DNA of 64,000 nt from Metarhizobium sp964253915 (GCF_964253915.1 NZ_CAXUSG020000010.1:62001-126000), one strand, 5' to 3'. Counted from the first letter of the stretch, positions 34,459 through 44,463 are shown. The notes: generated from the letters alone by a model not told the origin. Numbers and translations: made by a program.

Positions 34459-35910
34459 CTATTCGGCCGGCAACGGCGTCACCTCCTGCCCCGCCTTCTT
34501 GCGATTGCCACCCGTCGACCAGTCGATGTTGCGGGTCGAATACATGGTGGCCGCGATGGTGACGAAGGAGATCAGCGCACCGGCGAGCAGCGCATATTCG
34601 TCCTCGCGCAGGATCAGGTACATCACCGCATAGGCGAGCGTCAGAACCAGTCCCAGCAGGATGCCGCTCTTCCAGCTTTCCAGCACCACCGCGACATACG
34701 AAGCAATCAGCAGGATCGTCGCCACCGATGCCACCAGATAGGCGATTTCGAAGCCGGTATGTTCCGCAAGCGCCAGCAGCATGATGTAGAAAATGATCAA
34801 CGCCAGGCCGGTGAGCACATACTGGATCCAATGGACCATGCGGTCGCTCTTCAGCTCGATGATGAACACCGCCAGGAAAACCACGGAGATGAAGGCGATC
34901 GCATATTTCAGCGTGCGGCTGACCACCTGGTAGAATTTTACCGGCTCGACCAGATTGACCGTCATCAGGCTATCGCTGAGCGGCAGGTCGGAGCCGAGCA
35001 CCACCCGGTCGACACCGCGGGCGAGATAGGGGATCGTCCATTTCGCATCGAAACCGGTCTCGGCGATGGTCTTTTCTTCCGGCAGGAAACGTCCCTCGAA
35101 GCCGGGGTGGGGCCAGTTGGCGCGGGCCGTCAGCACCGTCGTCTGTCCGGCCGGCGCCACCGCGAAGCTGCTCGATCCGTTAAGCGACAGATCGATGGCG
35201 AAATCAAAGCCGCTCGTCAGCTTGTCGGCCGGCGGGATGAAATGAATGCCGGAATCCGGACGGCTGCCGTAGACATAGGCGCCGCTGGTCGCTGTGATCG
35301 ACTTCATGCCCGGCTGGAAGGATGCCTTCTCGCCACCATCGATGCTGATGGCCGCGTCGGAGCGGATGCCGGAGATATCGCCGATATTCATCACCAGCAT
35401 GGCACGCTGCATGTCGGGCTGGCCGCCGAGGCCAGCGACGTCTTCCTTAAGCGAGGCGGGAAAACTGCCCGACAGGGTGATCTTGGAATTGTAGACGGGC
35501 AGCTTGTAGATCGACAGGCGACGCTCTTCCGTCGTCAGCCCGGCATCTATGTTGAGCTTTTCCGGCATGATCAGCGCCCAGTTGGTGACGCTCTGCCAAA
35601 CGGTCTTGCCGTCCACGACACTCTGCTGGTTGACGTAGAAAGGAACGGCCAGATAGGGACCGTTGATGGTCTGCGGGCCGCCCCACCCCTGGGCGATGCG
35701 GGCGGAGATTTCCGCGGCGCGGCTGGCACGCTCTTCGGTCAGCCCCCAGACCAGCAGCGCCGGCACCAAAAGGGCAAGCGAAATGAAGCCGATCATGAAG
35801 AATTTCAGGCCCGGCGAGCGCGACATCGCGGTCAGGGATGGGCGCGGCCCGGCGGCCGGTTGCGGCGCCTCATCCGGCGTATCGGATGCGGAATGCATGT
35901 CGTCAGTCAC
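34459..35910 (-). CDS. creD: Inner membrane protein CreD
   Basis: A 483-residue CreD-family protein. A cytoplasmic N-terminus of about 35 residues (proline-rich) leads to a first helix FFMIGFISLALLVPALLVWG, then a large periplasmic domain to about residue 325 (AEISARIAQGWGGPQTINGP, SGSFPASLKED, ANWPHPGFEGRFLPEEKTI). Five to six helices follow. In gamma-proteobacteria it belongs to the Cre regulon and affects outer-membrane integrity and resistance; no creBC is seen here. A GTG at 35910 has a GGGGG site; ATG 35898 is an alternative. Confidence 0.9.
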   Translation of the reverse strand: MTDDMHSASDTPDEAPQPAAGPRPSLTAMSRSPGLKFFMIGFISLALLVPALLVWGLTEERASRAAEISARIAQGWGGPQTINGPYLAVPFYVNQQSVVDGKTVWQSVTNWALIMPEKLNIDAGLTTEERRLSIYKLPVYNSKITLSGSFPASLKEDVAGLGGQPDMQRAMLVMNIGDISGIRSDAAISIDGGEKASFQPGMKSITATSGAYVYGSRPDSGIHFIPPADKLTSGFDFAIDLSLNGSSSFAVAPAGQTTVLTARANWPHPGFEGRFLPEEKTIAETGFDAKWTIPYLARGVDRVVLGSDLPLSDSLMTVNLVEPVKFYQVVSRTLKYAIAFISVVFLAVFIIELKSDRMVHWIQYVLTGLALIIFYIMLLALAEHTGFEIAYLVASVATILLIASYVAVVLESWKSGILLGLVLTLAYAVMYLILREDEYALLAGALISFVTIAATMYSTRNIDWSTGGNRKKAGQEVTPLPAE

Positions 35911-36062
35911 GATAACCCCCTTTGAAAACTCTTGAACCCTGCATCTGCAGGCGTCTCAGGTTCCGCGTGCATTGCGGCTTTCTGAAAACTGGACGTTGTC
36001 CGGCAGCAGGTTCTTTTCCGGCAAATTGACGGCCGGAGATGGGGAGTTATTCAGGGAGGCGT

Positions 36063-36091
36063 GGCGCAACCCGGTGGACGCGGGTTGCGCC
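36063..36091. terminator. Hairpin downstream of the chemoreceptor gene
   Basis: GGCGCAACCCG (36063-36073) and CGGGTTGCGCC (36081-36091), perfect 11-bp arms, 7-base loop, 8 bases past the chemoreceptor stop. No T-run follows, so it may act in a Rho-assisted way or protect the RNA 3' end. Confidence 0.55.
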
Positions 36092-36098
36092 TGAGAAA

Positions 36099-38228
36099 TC
36101 AGGCGACCTTTCGAGCCGCGAGCCGATCGCCCTCGTGGGATGCAGGGCGACCGGATGTGGCGGCCGCCAGGCGGAATTGCGACACCAGCTCGCGCAACCG
36201 GTCGGCCTCGTCGGCGAGGACTGAACTCGATACGTTGTTTTCCTGGACAAGGCCGGCGTTCTGCTGCGTGCCTTGGTCGAGAATGTTGATGGCGGCGTTG
36301 ATCTGGGCCAGACCGGTGGCCTGCTCTCGGGTGGCGACGGCAATGGCATCCATGTGGCTGTCCATGACGTGGACGAAGTCGCCGATCTCGCGCAGCGCGG
36401 TGCTGGTGTCGCGCACATGGCGAGCGCCCTCCTCCACGCCGGCGTTGGAGCGCTCGATGAGTTGCTTGATCTCCTGCGCAGCGGTGGCCGAACGCTGCGC
36501 CAGCGCGCGGACTTCGTGCGCGACGACGGCAAAACCGCGACCGGCTTCGCCTGCCCGTGCCGCCTCAATACCGGCGTTGAGCGCCAGAAGATTGGTCTGG
36601 AAAGCGATCTCGTCGATCACACCGATGATGCTGGTGATGGTGCCGGCGCTTTCCTCGATACGTCCCATGGCATTGATTGCCTCTTCGACCAGTGTGCTGG
36701 TCTTGGTGGCGCTGGTACGGGCACGGCTGGCGACATCGCGTGCCTCCTGGGCACGTCGGGATGCCTGGGTGACGTTCGCCGTCATCTCGTCCAGTGCCGC
36801 AGCGGTTTCCTCGAGCGAAGCCGCCTGCTGTTCGGTGCGCTGCGCCAGATCGCCGGCACCGCCGCTGATCTTGCGGCTGGTGCCATCGATGGATGCGGTG
36901 GAGTTGGCGATATCGCCCATGACCGTGCCAAGCTGGCGCAGCGTCTGGTTCAGGTCGTGGCGCAGGCTCTCGAAATCCGGCGCGAAAGGCTCGGCGATCG
37001 CGAAGGAAAGGTCGCCGCCGGCAAGGCGGTTGAGGGCATTGGCCAAGGCGGCTGTTGCATGAGACAGCCGGTCGCGCGCAGCCGCCTCCGCCTCTTCCTG
37101 CATGCGCAGCCGGTCGGCCTCCGCAGCCAGGCGCGCTTCGCGTGCTTCGTCTTCCAGGGCATGTTTGGCGATGGCCGCCTGGCGGAAGATATCCAGGGCC
37201 TTCGCCATTTCGCCGATTTCATTCTTCCGGCCGAGTCCGGGAATCTTCAAAGCCGTTTCGCCGGTTGCAAGGCGATGCATCGCGCTGCTCATCGACACGA
37301 CCGGACCGGCAATCGACCGTCCGATGACAAAAACACTCGTCAACAGGATGACGACGGTCGCGGCCAGCAAGCCGCTGACGATGATCAGGTTGCGTTGTGC
37401 GACGTGCTGGTTTTCACGCAGATTGGCATCCTTCGCTTCGGCATAGGCGCTCAATACCTCACCGATGACGGGCGTGATGGCGGCATAAGCATCGGAGACA
37501 GAAGTGCGTGCCGCCGCCTCCTCCAGGGTCGATGCCGAGTACAGCCGGAACGCGCTGCCGTAAACGTCCAGCGCTTCCATGACCCGCTGGCGCTGCGCGC
37601 CGGGACGGAAGAGCTTTTTCGCCAGCACGGTGAAATTCTGGACTTCGGCGGCATGCTTTTCGATGTAGGCGGCATCACGGCGGAGGATGAAATCCTTTTC
37701 GTGCCGGCGCAGCATCAGCATGCTTGCCCGCATTTCGCTGTCATCGACCGACTGCAGCTGCTTTTCGATGGAATGCACGGCGCTCCGCATCGCCCCTTCG
37801 AGACCGGATGACGGGGTGAGGCCAAGCGCGCGGTTGGCCTTCACCAAGGTCTCGAACGCCTGCGTGTAATGACCGAGCGCCGCCTGGACCGCCGAGATCA
37901 GGCCGCCGACCTGCGGGTCAGCACCGGCCTTCAGCTCGTCGAGCAGACGCTGTGCCTCGGCGCGGGCCTGTTCGAACTGGCCGACATCCTCCTCTTTCTT
38001 GTTGAGCAGGAAATCCTGTTCCCAGAGCAGGCTGTCTCGAATGGCAGCATTCACACGGCCGACATTGGCCTCGCTGCTTGCCAGGGCTTCCGCTGCGGCG
38101 CGGTACTGCGCCTCCACCTGCCGCTGGCCAAGAAAGATCGCCGCGATCATGGCAAGGCCGGCAAGAGCGACGAGCCCAAGCAACATGACACGATGGGCAA
38201 TTTTGAGGTTGGCGAGAAAAAACGACAT
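36099..38228 (-). CDS. Methyl-accepting chemotaxis protein with HBM-like sensor
   Basis: A 709-residue chemoreceptor. Helix 1 (residues 13-33) and helix 2 (near 280-305) flank an all-helical periplasmic region with the repeat-like AIRDSLLWEQDFLLNKKEED and MLRRHEKDFILRRDAAYIEK, as in helical-bimodular (HBM) sensors that bind organic acids. A HAMP and long linker follow, then the signalling hairpin with IDEIAFQTNLLALNAGIEAA, RAGEAGRGFAVVAHEVRAL. The C-terminus GDRLAARKVA lacks the CheR-tethering pentapeptide. Ligand unknown. The gene has its own hairpin behind it. Confidence 0.9.
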   Translation of the reverse strand: MSFFLANLKIAHRVMLLGLVALAGLAMIAAIFLGQRQVEAQYRAAAEALASSEANVGRVNAAIRDSLLWEQDFLLNKKEEDVGQFEQARAEAQRLLDELKAGADPQVGGLISAVQAALGHYTQAFETLVKANRALGLTPSSGLEGAMRSAVHSIEKQLQSVDDSEMRASMLMLRRHEKDFILRRDAAYIEKHAAEVQNFTVLAKKLFRPGAQRQRVMEALDVYGSAFRLYSASTLEEAAARTSVSDAYAAITPVIGEVLSAYAEAKDANLRENQHVAQRNLIIVSGLLAATVVILLTSVFVIGRSIAGPVVSMSSAMHRLATGETALKIPGLGRKNEIGEMAKALDIFRQAAIAKHALEDEAREARLAAEADRLRMQEEAEAAARDRLSHATAALANALNRLAGGDLSFAIAEPFAPDFESLRHDLNQTLRQLGTVMGDIANSTASIDGTSRKISGGAGDLAQRTEQQAASLEETAAALDEMTANVTQASRRAQEARDVASRARTSATKTSTLVEEAINAMGRIEESAGTITSIIGVIDEIAFQTNLLALNAGIEAARAGEAGRGFAVVAHEVRALAQRSATAAQEIKQLIERSNAGVEEGARHVRDTSTALREIGDFVHVMDSHMDAIAVATREQATGLAQINAAINILDQGTQQNAGLVQENNVSSSVLADEADRLRELVSQFRLAAATSGRPASHEGDRLAARKVA

Positions 38229-38352
38229 GCGGACACCTACTGATAAATCTTCACCTTCAAGAATCGCGTGAAAGATTTAAGCAAAGCTCAATCGGGCATG
38301 AAGTTTGCGTGACATTTTACAAAAATGTCATAAAGGCGATGCGCATATTGCA

Positions 38353-38382
38353 ACGCAAAACTGCGGCACGAGGGCCGCAGTT
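38353..38382 (-). terminator. Terminator of aspS
   Basis: Arms AACTGCGGC (38359-38367) and GCCGCAGTT (38374-38382), 6-base loop, then TTTGCG in the leftward direction, 33 bases past the stop. Confidence 0.85.
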
Positions 38383-38414
38383 CCGATAGGTTGATTGTCG
38401 CAACCGTTTTAGCG

Positions 38415-40205
38415 TCAGTCTTTCTTCTGCGGCGGGATCACGCGCAGCGCCAGTTCGCGCAGCTGAGTCGGCGTCGCTTCCGAAGGAGCGTTCATCAGCA
38501 GGTCCTGGGCCTGCTGGTTCATCGGGAAGAGCGAGATTTCGCGCAGGTTCTTCGCACCGACGAGCAGCATGACCACGCGGTCGATACCGAAGGCGCAGCC
38601 GCCATGCGGAGGCGCGCCGTACTGGAATGCACGGTACATGCCGCCAAAACGGTCTTCGACGTCCTGCTGGCTGAGGCCGACCTTTTCGAAGGCCTTGACC
38701 ATCAGTTCCGGCGACTGGTTACGGATCGAGCCCGAAGCGATTTCGAAGCCGTTGCAGACCGCGTCGTACTGGTAGGCCTTGAGCGACAGCGGCTCCTGGT
38801 TTTCCAGCGCTTCCAGACCACCCTGCGGCATCGAGAAGGGGTTGTGCGCGAAGTCGAGCTTCTTTTCTTCGTCGCTCCATTCGTAGAACGGGAAGTCGAC
38901 GATCCAGCACATTTCATAGCGGTCGCGGTCGACGAGGTTCAGCTCCTCGCCGGCGCGGGTGCGGGCTTCACCTGCGAACTTGTAGAACTTGGACGGTTCG
39001 CCGGCGACGAAGAAGCAGGCGTCGCCCGCTTCGAGGCCGAGCTGCTGGCGGATCGCCTCGGTGCGTTCTTCGCCAATGTTCTTGGCGAGCGGGCCGGAGC
39101 CGCCGATCTTGCCGTCTTCTTCCTTCCAGAAGATGTAGCCGAGGCCCGGCTGGCCCTGGCTCTGCGCCCAGGCGTTCATGCGGTCGCAGAAGGCGCGGGA
39201 ACCGCCGGTCTTGGCCGGGATCGCCCAGATCTCGACCTTCGGGTTCGAGGCGATCATGTTCGCGAACACCTTAAAACCGGATTCGGCAAAGTGCTTCGTG
39301 GTTTCTTCCATGACGATCGGGTTGCGCAGGTCCGGCTTGTCGGAGCCGTACTTGCGGATCGCCACGTCGTAGGGAATGCGCGGCCACTCCTTGGTGACCG
39401 GCTTTCCGTCGGCAAACTTCTCGAACACGGCCGTCATCATCGGCTCCATCGTGTTCCAGACGTCTTCCTGGGTGACGAAGCTCATCTCGACGTCGAGCTG
39501 ATAGAATTCGCCCGGCAGGCGGTCGGCGCGCGGGTCTTCGTCACGGAAGCACGGCGCGATCTGGAAGTAGCGGTCGAAACCGGCAACCATCAGCAGCTGC
39601 TTGTACTGCTGCGGCGCCTGCGGCAGCGCGAAGAACTTGCCCTGGTGGATACGCGAGGGCACGAGGAAGTCACGCGCGCCTTCCGGCGAAGAAGCCGTCA
39701 GGATCGGGGTCGAGTATTCGGCAAAACCGGCATCGGCCATGCCCGAGCGCATGGCGGAGATGATCTGCGTGCGCTTGACGATGTTCTTGTGCAGCGTTTC
39801 GCGGCGCAGGTCGAGGAAGCGGTATTTCAGGCGCACGTCTTCCGGATAGTCCGGCTCGCCGAACACCGGCAGCGGCAGTTCCTTCGCGGCCGACAGGACT
39901 TCGATGTCCTGGGCGTAAAGCTCGATTTCGCCGGTCGCCATGGTCTTGTTGACGGTGTCTTCCGAACGCGCCTTGACGAGGCCGTCGATGCGGATGACCC
40001 ATTCGCCGCGCACGGTTTCCGCCGCCTTGAAGGCCGGGCTGTCCGGATCGGCGACGACCTGGGTGATGCCATAATGGTCGCGCAGGTCGATGAAGAGAAC
40101 GCCGCCGTGGTCGCGGACGCGGTGAACCCAGCCGGACAGGCGGACGGTCGAGCCGACGTCCGACTTGCGGAGGGCGGCACAGGTGTGGCTGCGGTAACGA
40201 TGCAT
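38415..40205 (-). CDS. aspS: Aspartyl-tRNA synthetase (likely non-discriminating)
   Basis: A 596-residue bacterial class II AspRS. An N-terminal anticodon-binding OB fold (residues 1-105) precedes the catalytic core with motif 2 FRDEDPRADRLPGEFYQLDV and motif 3 GIDRVVMLLVGAKNLREISL. His33 in VRDHGG (OB fold) corresponds to the His31 associated with non-discriminating AspRS, which charges both tRNA-Asp and tRNA-Asn; rhizobia normally make Asn-tRNA by GatCAB and lack AsnRS. That functional call is inference. It has a terminator and stands alone. Confidence 0.95.
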   Translation of the reverse strand: MHRYRSHTCAALRKSDVGSTVRLSGWVHRVRDHGGVLFIDLRDHYGITQVVADPDSPAFKAAETVRGEWVIRIDGLVKARSEDTVNKTMATGEIELYAQDIEVLSAAKELPLPVFGEPDYPEDVRLKYRFLDLRRETLHKNIVKRTQIISAMRSGMADAGFAEYSTPILTASSPEGARDFLVPSRIHQGKFFALPQAPQQYKQLLMVAGFDRYFQIAPCFRDEDPRADRLPGEFYQLDVEMSFVTQEDVWNTMEPMMTAVFEKFADGKPVTKEWPRIPYDVAIRKYGSDKPDLRNPIVMEETTKHFAESGFKVFANMIASNPKVEIWAIPAKTGGSRAFCDRMNAWAQSQGQPGLGYIFWKEEDGKIGGSGPLAKNIGEERTEAIRQQLGLEAGDACFFVAGEPSKFYKFAGEARTRAGEELNLVDRDRYEMCWIVDFPFYEWSDEEKKLDFAHNPFSMPQGGLEALENQEPLSLKAYQYDAVCNGFEIASGSIRNQSPELMVKAFEKVGLSQQDVEDRFGGMYRAFQYGAPPHGGCAFGIDRVVMLLVGAKNLREISLFPMNQQAQDLLMNAPSEATPTQLRELALRVIPPQKKD

Positions 40206-40434
40206 CGTATTCTATCCTGGACTTCTTGGGGCCGGCGGCGAAGGCGCGGATGCGGCCTATCCAGCTGCCGATGGAAAATCGGGCGGAAAAGCGCACGTGC
40301 GCTCCGATTTGTCAAGGCTCGACCCCGGAGGCGCACGTTTTAAGCTGTCTTTATGCGGCAAGCTTGGCTAATAAGGAAGCATCTTTTCCGCCGTTCGCCC
40401 TTTCATGCCTTCCCCCGCATAGCAGGCCAGTTTC

Positions 40435-41679
40435 ATGAACCAGATTCGCCCCCTGATTCCCCTTCTCGTCACAGCGGGGATCCTGATCGGCGGCAACGGC
40501 TTGCAGGGTACCTTCATCTCGCTTCGGGCATTGCAGGAAGGCTTTTCTCCTTCGGTCATCGGCCTGGTCGGCACCGGCTACAATCTCGGCTTCGCCATCG
40601 GCTGCGTCTACATCACCCGCGTCATCCGCTCGATCGGCCATATCCGGGCCTTTTCAGCCCTGGCGGCCATTGCGTCCGCGGCGTCGATTTCCATGGTGTT
40701 GCTGATCGATCCGTTCTTCTGGTTCCTGATGCGGCTGATCCAGGGCGTCTGTTTTGCCGGGTTGTTTGCCGTCGTCGAAAGCTGGCTGAATGCCCGTGTC
40801 ACCAATGCCACCCGGGCGCGCACCCTCTCCGTCTACCGTTTCGTCGATCTCGGCTCGGTGACGCTGGCGCAATATCTCATCCCCACCGTCGGCATCGATG
40901 GCTTCCAGCTGTTCGCCATCATCTCCATGGCGCTGACGCTGTCGCTGGTGCCAATCTCGTTTGCCGACCGCAGCAGCCCCGAACCGCCGGATGCGGTGCG
41001 CTTCAATGTCAAGACGCTGTGGCAGATCTCGCCGCTGGCGACGGTCGGCTGTGTCGTCGTCGGCCTCACCAATTCGGTCTTCCGCTCGCTCGGGCCGGTC
41101 TATGCAGAAGGCATCGGCATGTCGATTGCCGCCATCGCCACCTTCATGAGCGTCGGCATCTTCGCCGGCGTGGTGTTGCAATATCCGCTGGGGCACTATT
41201 CCGACAAGCTCGACCGGCGCAAGATCATCCTCGTCGCGACGCTGGGGTCGCTGGCCGCCGGTGTCTTCATCGCCTTCGTCGCCGGCGACAGTACCCTGTT
41301 GAATTATGCCGGCATCTTCTTCTTCGGCGCGTTCGCCATGCCGCTCTATTCGCTCTGTTCGGCGCATGCCAACGATCATGCCAAGGAAGGGCAACACGCA
41401 CTGGTTTCGGCCGGCACCCTGTTCTTCTGGTCGATCGGCGCGGTCATCGGCCCGCTCTTCGCCTCCTTCATGCTGGATATCTTCGGCCCGCATGCGTTGT
41501 TCATCTACATGGCCGTCGTGCTGGCGCTTTTCCTCGGCTACACCGTGCAGCGCATGACGGTGCGCGAGGGCGTGCCGACGGAAAGGCGGACAATGAGCTT
41601 CCGCAACCTGCTCCGGACCTCCACCTTCTTTAACAAGCTGGCGACCCCGCCCTCCGAGGATAAGCCGGAGAACAAATAG
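40435..41679 (+). CDS. MFS transporter (YcaD-like)
   Basis: A 414-residue MFS carrier with 12 helices. Features: N-terminal RPLIPLLVTAGILIGGNGLQ, the first-half loop RVIRSIGHIRAFSALAAIAS, LIQGVCFAGLFAVVESWLNA and the second-half loop GHYSDKLDRRKIILVATLGS. This is the YcaD/sugar-efflux-like branch; substrate unknown. It lies divergent from aspS with 229 bases between; the ATG at 40435 matches the conserved start. Confidence 0.87.
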   Translation: MNQIRPLIPLLVTAGILIGGNGLQGTFISLRALQEGFSPSVIGLVGTGYNLGFAIGCVYITRVIRSIGHIRAFSALAAIASAASISMVLLIDPFFWFLMRLIQGVCFAGLFAVVESWLNARVTNATRARTLSVYRFVDLGSVTLAQYLIPTVGIDGFQLFAIISMALTLSLVPISFADRSSPEPPDAVRFNVKTLWQISPLATVGCVVVGLTNSVFRSLGPVYAEGIGMSIAAIATFMSVGIFAGVVLQYPLGHYSDKLDRRKIILVATLGSLAAGVFIAFVAGDSTLLNYAGIFFFGAFAMPLYSLCSAHANDHAKEGQHALVSAGTLFFWSIGAVIGPLFASFMLDIFGPHALFIYMAVVLALFLGYTVQRMTVREGVPTERRTMSFRNLLRTSTFFNKLATPPSEDKPENK

Positions 41680-41768
41680 GCTGCGGCAAGATGCCGGGCG
41701 TCCGGGGATTGATGACGCGCCTGCTCAACTTTAAGAGTGAGGCAACACAGGAGCATTTCCGCTCTTCT

Positions 41769-41837
41769 CTTTGTTTTTACGCAATTCCGGACGCAAAATC
41801 GCTCCGCACGTTTGCTGGAATTGCTCCAAGCCGGAGA
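41769..41837. repeat. Dispersed palindromic repeat, copy B
   Basis: The second copy: GCAATTCC and GGAATTGC at the ends (perfect match), enclosing GGACGCAAAATCGC and ACGTTTGC. It ends in CCAAGCCGGAGA, so the ribosome-binding GGAG of the multicopper oxidase gene lies inside or right at the repeat edge. About 95% alike to copy C over 60 bases. Confidence 0.88.
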
Positions 41838-41842
41838 CGACC

Positions 41843-43237
41843 ATGGCCCAGTTCAGCCGCCGCAACCTGCTCAAAGCCTCGGCGCTCGTTGCCGGAGCCT
41901 ATGGCCTCGGCATCGGCGCCGCCGCCCGCTTCGGCGCCGCCTTCGCAAAGCCCAAGCCGGTGCTGCTGGAGGCGCGCTCGACGGAAGCCACCCTCTCCGG
42001 GGCTGCTGCCACCAAAGGCGTGATGACCTATGGCACCGACGGCATGCCGCCGACACTCAGGATGGCGAAAGGCAAACCCTTTGCCGCCCGGCTGGAAAAC
42101 CGTCTCGACGAGCCGACCACCATTCACTGGCATGGCTTGCGCATTCCCAATGCGATGGACGGCGTTCCCTTCCTGACCCAGCCCTACGTCTATACCGGCG
42201 ACGGCTTCGACTATCTGTTCACTCCGCCGGATGCCGGCACCTTCTGGTATCACCCCCATTGCAACACGCTGACGCAGATGGGCCGGGGCATGACGGGCAT
42301 GCTGATCGTCGAGGACCCGGACGATCCGGTCTTCGATGCCGAAATCGCCCTCAACCTGCGCGACTGGCGGCTTGGCGGCAACGGCCAGTTCATCGAGCAA
42401 TTCAAGGCGCGCGATGCGGCCAAGGCCGGCACCTACGGCACATTGCGCACCGCCAACTGGCAGCAGGAACCGCAATACGATGCCCCCGCCGGTGGCTTGT
42501 TGCGCCTGCGCCTGGTGGTCAGCGACGTGACGCGCCTCTATTCGCTGAAGCTGAACGGCGCGGAAGCGCATGTGATCGCCATCGACGGCAATCCGGTGCC
42601 GAACCGTTTTGCCCTGGATTTCCTGATGATCGGACCGGGCCAGCGGCTCGACCTCGCCGTCCGCATGCCGGATACGGAAGGCACCATCGTCGAGTTGGAG
42701 GATATCAGGGGATCGAAGCCGAAGATCGTCGCAAGGCTGCGGGCCGTCGGACCTTCGCTGAAGCGCGACTTGCGGGATATCGGCCCGCTCGGCAGGAACC
42801 CGGTGCCGGAACCGGATCTCGGCACGGCACAAAACATCCCGCTCGTCCTCAGCGCCACGGCTGAAAATGCCGCGGTCGACAGCATCTGCGGCACGTTGGG
42901 TTACTCCTTCTGGGCAATCAACAAGCGGCCCTGGCCCGGCGACACCGCCGATCCGACCGCCCCGCTCGCCGAGATGAAGCTCGGCAAAAGTTACATCCTA
43001 GAGGTCGCCAATCCGACGCCGCATATTCATCCGATCCACCTGCACGGGATGAGCTTCAAGGTGGTCTCGTCTTCGGCGCGACCAATCCAACAGTTCGTTT
43101 CCGACACCTACCTCATCCTTCCCGATGAGAAAGTGCAACTGGCCGTGGTGGCGGACAATCCCGGCGACTGGGTTTTTCATTGCCACATCATCGAGCACCA
43201 GAAGACCGGGATGACCGGCTATTTGCGCGTTACATGA
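41843..43237 (+). CDS. Tat-exported multicopper oxidase
   Basis: A 464-residue two/three-cupredoxin-domain oxidase with a twin-arginine signal SRRNLLKASALVAGAYG (Arg6-Arg7). Copper motifs: HWHG (95-98), HPH (137-139), HPIHLHG (396-402) and HCHIIEHQKTGM (446-457), so all type 1, 2 and 3 ligands are present, with Met as axial T1 ligand. It probably oxidises Cu(I) or phenolic/other metal substrates in the periplasm, like CueO or CopA; no methionine-rich insert is evident. The gene is monocistronic; its ATG follows a palindromic repeat. Confidence 0.92.
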   Translation: MAQFSRRNLLKASALVAGAYGLGIGAAARFGAAFAKPKPVLLEARSTEATLSGAAATKGVMTYGTDGMPPTLRMAKGKPFAARLENRLDEPTTIHWHGLRIPNAMDGVPFLTQPYVYTGDGFDYLFTPPDAGTFWYHPHCNTLTQMGRGMTGMLIVEDPDDPVFDAEIALNLRDWRLGGNGQFIEQFKARDAAKAGTYGTLRTANWQQEPQYDAPAGGLLRLRLVVSDVTRLYSLKLNGAEAHVIAIDGNPVPNRFALDFLMIGPGQRLDLAVRMPDTEGTIVELEDIRGSKPKIVARLRAVGPSLKRDLRDIGPLGRNPVPEPDLGTAQNIPLVLSATAENAAVDSICGTLGYSFWAINKRPWPGDTADPTAPLAEMKLGKSYILEVANPTPHIHPIHLHGMSFKVVSSSARPIQQFVSDTYLILPDEKVQLAVVADNPGDWVFHCHIIEHQKTGMTGYLRVT

Positions 43238-43316
43238 CCACTTGTATTGACATCGGAGGCCGAAAGGAGAAGGAAAGATCACGAGATCGTAATCCCTGTC
43301 CGACGAATGAATTGAG

Positions 43317-44462
43317 ATGATCGAAACCACCGCCGACCTGAAGGCAGCCTGCGCAGAACTCGCCAAATCCGACTTCATCACCATCGATACGGAGTTTCTC
43401 CGCGAGACGACCTTCTGGCCGGAGCTGTGCCTGATCCAGATGGCGAGCCCCGATACGGAAGTCCTGGTCGATCCGCTGGCGAAGGGCATCGACCTTGCGC
43501 CGTTTTTCGAGCTGATGGCCAATCCCAATGTGCTGAAGGTGTTTCACGCAGCGCGGCAGGATATCGAAATCGTCTATCATCTCGGCAATCTCATCCCCCA
43601 TCCGATCTTCGACACGCAGGTCGCCGCCATGGTCTGCGGTTTTGGCGATTCGGTGTCCTACGACCAGCTGGTGCAGCGGGTGAAGGGCGTGCAGATCGAC
43701 AAGTCCTCGCGTTTCACCGACTGGAGCCGGCGGCCGCTGTCGGAAAAGCAGCTCGACTATGCACTGGCCGACGTCACGCATCTGCGCGAGATCTACCTCG
43801 CCCTCAAGGCACAGCTCGAGCGCGAAGGCCGCGCCTCCTGGCTGCGTGAGGAAATGGACATCCTCGAAGCGCGAGAAACCTACGACATTCATCCGGACGA
43901 TGCCTGGCAGCGGCTGAAGATGCGGCTGAAGAAGCCGCAGGAACTCGCGGTGCTGAAATTCGTCGCCGCCTGGCGCGAACGCGAGGCGCGCAACCGCAAC
44001 GTGCCGCGCTCACGGGTACTCAAGGACGACACCATCTACGAAATCGCCCAGCAGCAGCCGAAGGATACCGAGGCGCTGTCGCGCCTGCGCACCGTCGCCA
44101 AGGGCTGGGAGCGCTCGACCGGCGGTGCTGCCGTCGTCGAGGCCGTCAATGCAGCATTGGCCCTGCCGAAATCCGAGATGCCGCACGTGCCACGCCACAA
44201 CCAGGCGCCCGAAGGGGCCGCCGCCGCCACCGAACTCCTCAAGGTCCTGCTCAAGCTGACGGCGGAAAAGCATGGCGTCGCCGCCAAGGTGCTCGCCAAC
44301 AGCGACGACCTCGAAAAGATCGCTTCCGAGGGCGACAAGGCCGAAGTCCCTGCCCTGTCGGGCTGGCGCCGCGACCTGTTCGGCGAAACGGCGTTGCAGC
44401 TGATCAGCGGCAACGTCGCCTTGCGTTTCGTCGGCAAGCGCGTGGAAGCCGTCCAGCTTTAG
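43317..44462 (+). CDS. rnd: Ribonuclease D
   Basis: A 381-residue RNase D, a 3'-5' exonuclease that trims tRNA and other small RNAs. The DEDD motifs are seen: FITIDTEFLRETTFWPELCL (Exo I), LKVFHAARQDIEIVYHLG (Exo II) and LDYALADVTHLREIY (Exo III, Y-x3-D). Residues 210-290 form the HRDC-type helical domain. It follows the oxidase after 79 bases and is transcribed the same way; no coupling. Confidence 0.94.
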   Translation: MIETTADLKAACAELAKSDFITIDTEFLRETTFWPELCLIQMASPDTEVLVDPLAKGIDLAPFFELMANPNVLKVFHAARQDIEIVYHLGNLIPHPIFDTQVAAMVCGFGDSVSYDQLVQRVKGVQIDKSSRFTDWSRRPLSEKQLDYALADVTHLREIYLALKAQLEREGRASWLREEMDILEARETYDIHPDDAWQRLKMRLKKPQELAVLKFVAAWREREARNRNVPRSRVLKDDTIYEIAQQQPKDTEALSRLRTVAKGWERSTGGAAVVEAVNAALALPKSEMPHVPRHNQAPEGAAAATELLKVLLKLTAEKHGVAAKVLANSDDLEKIASEGDKAEVPALSGWRRDLFGETALQLISGNVALRFVGKRVEAVQL

Positions 44463-44463
44463 A

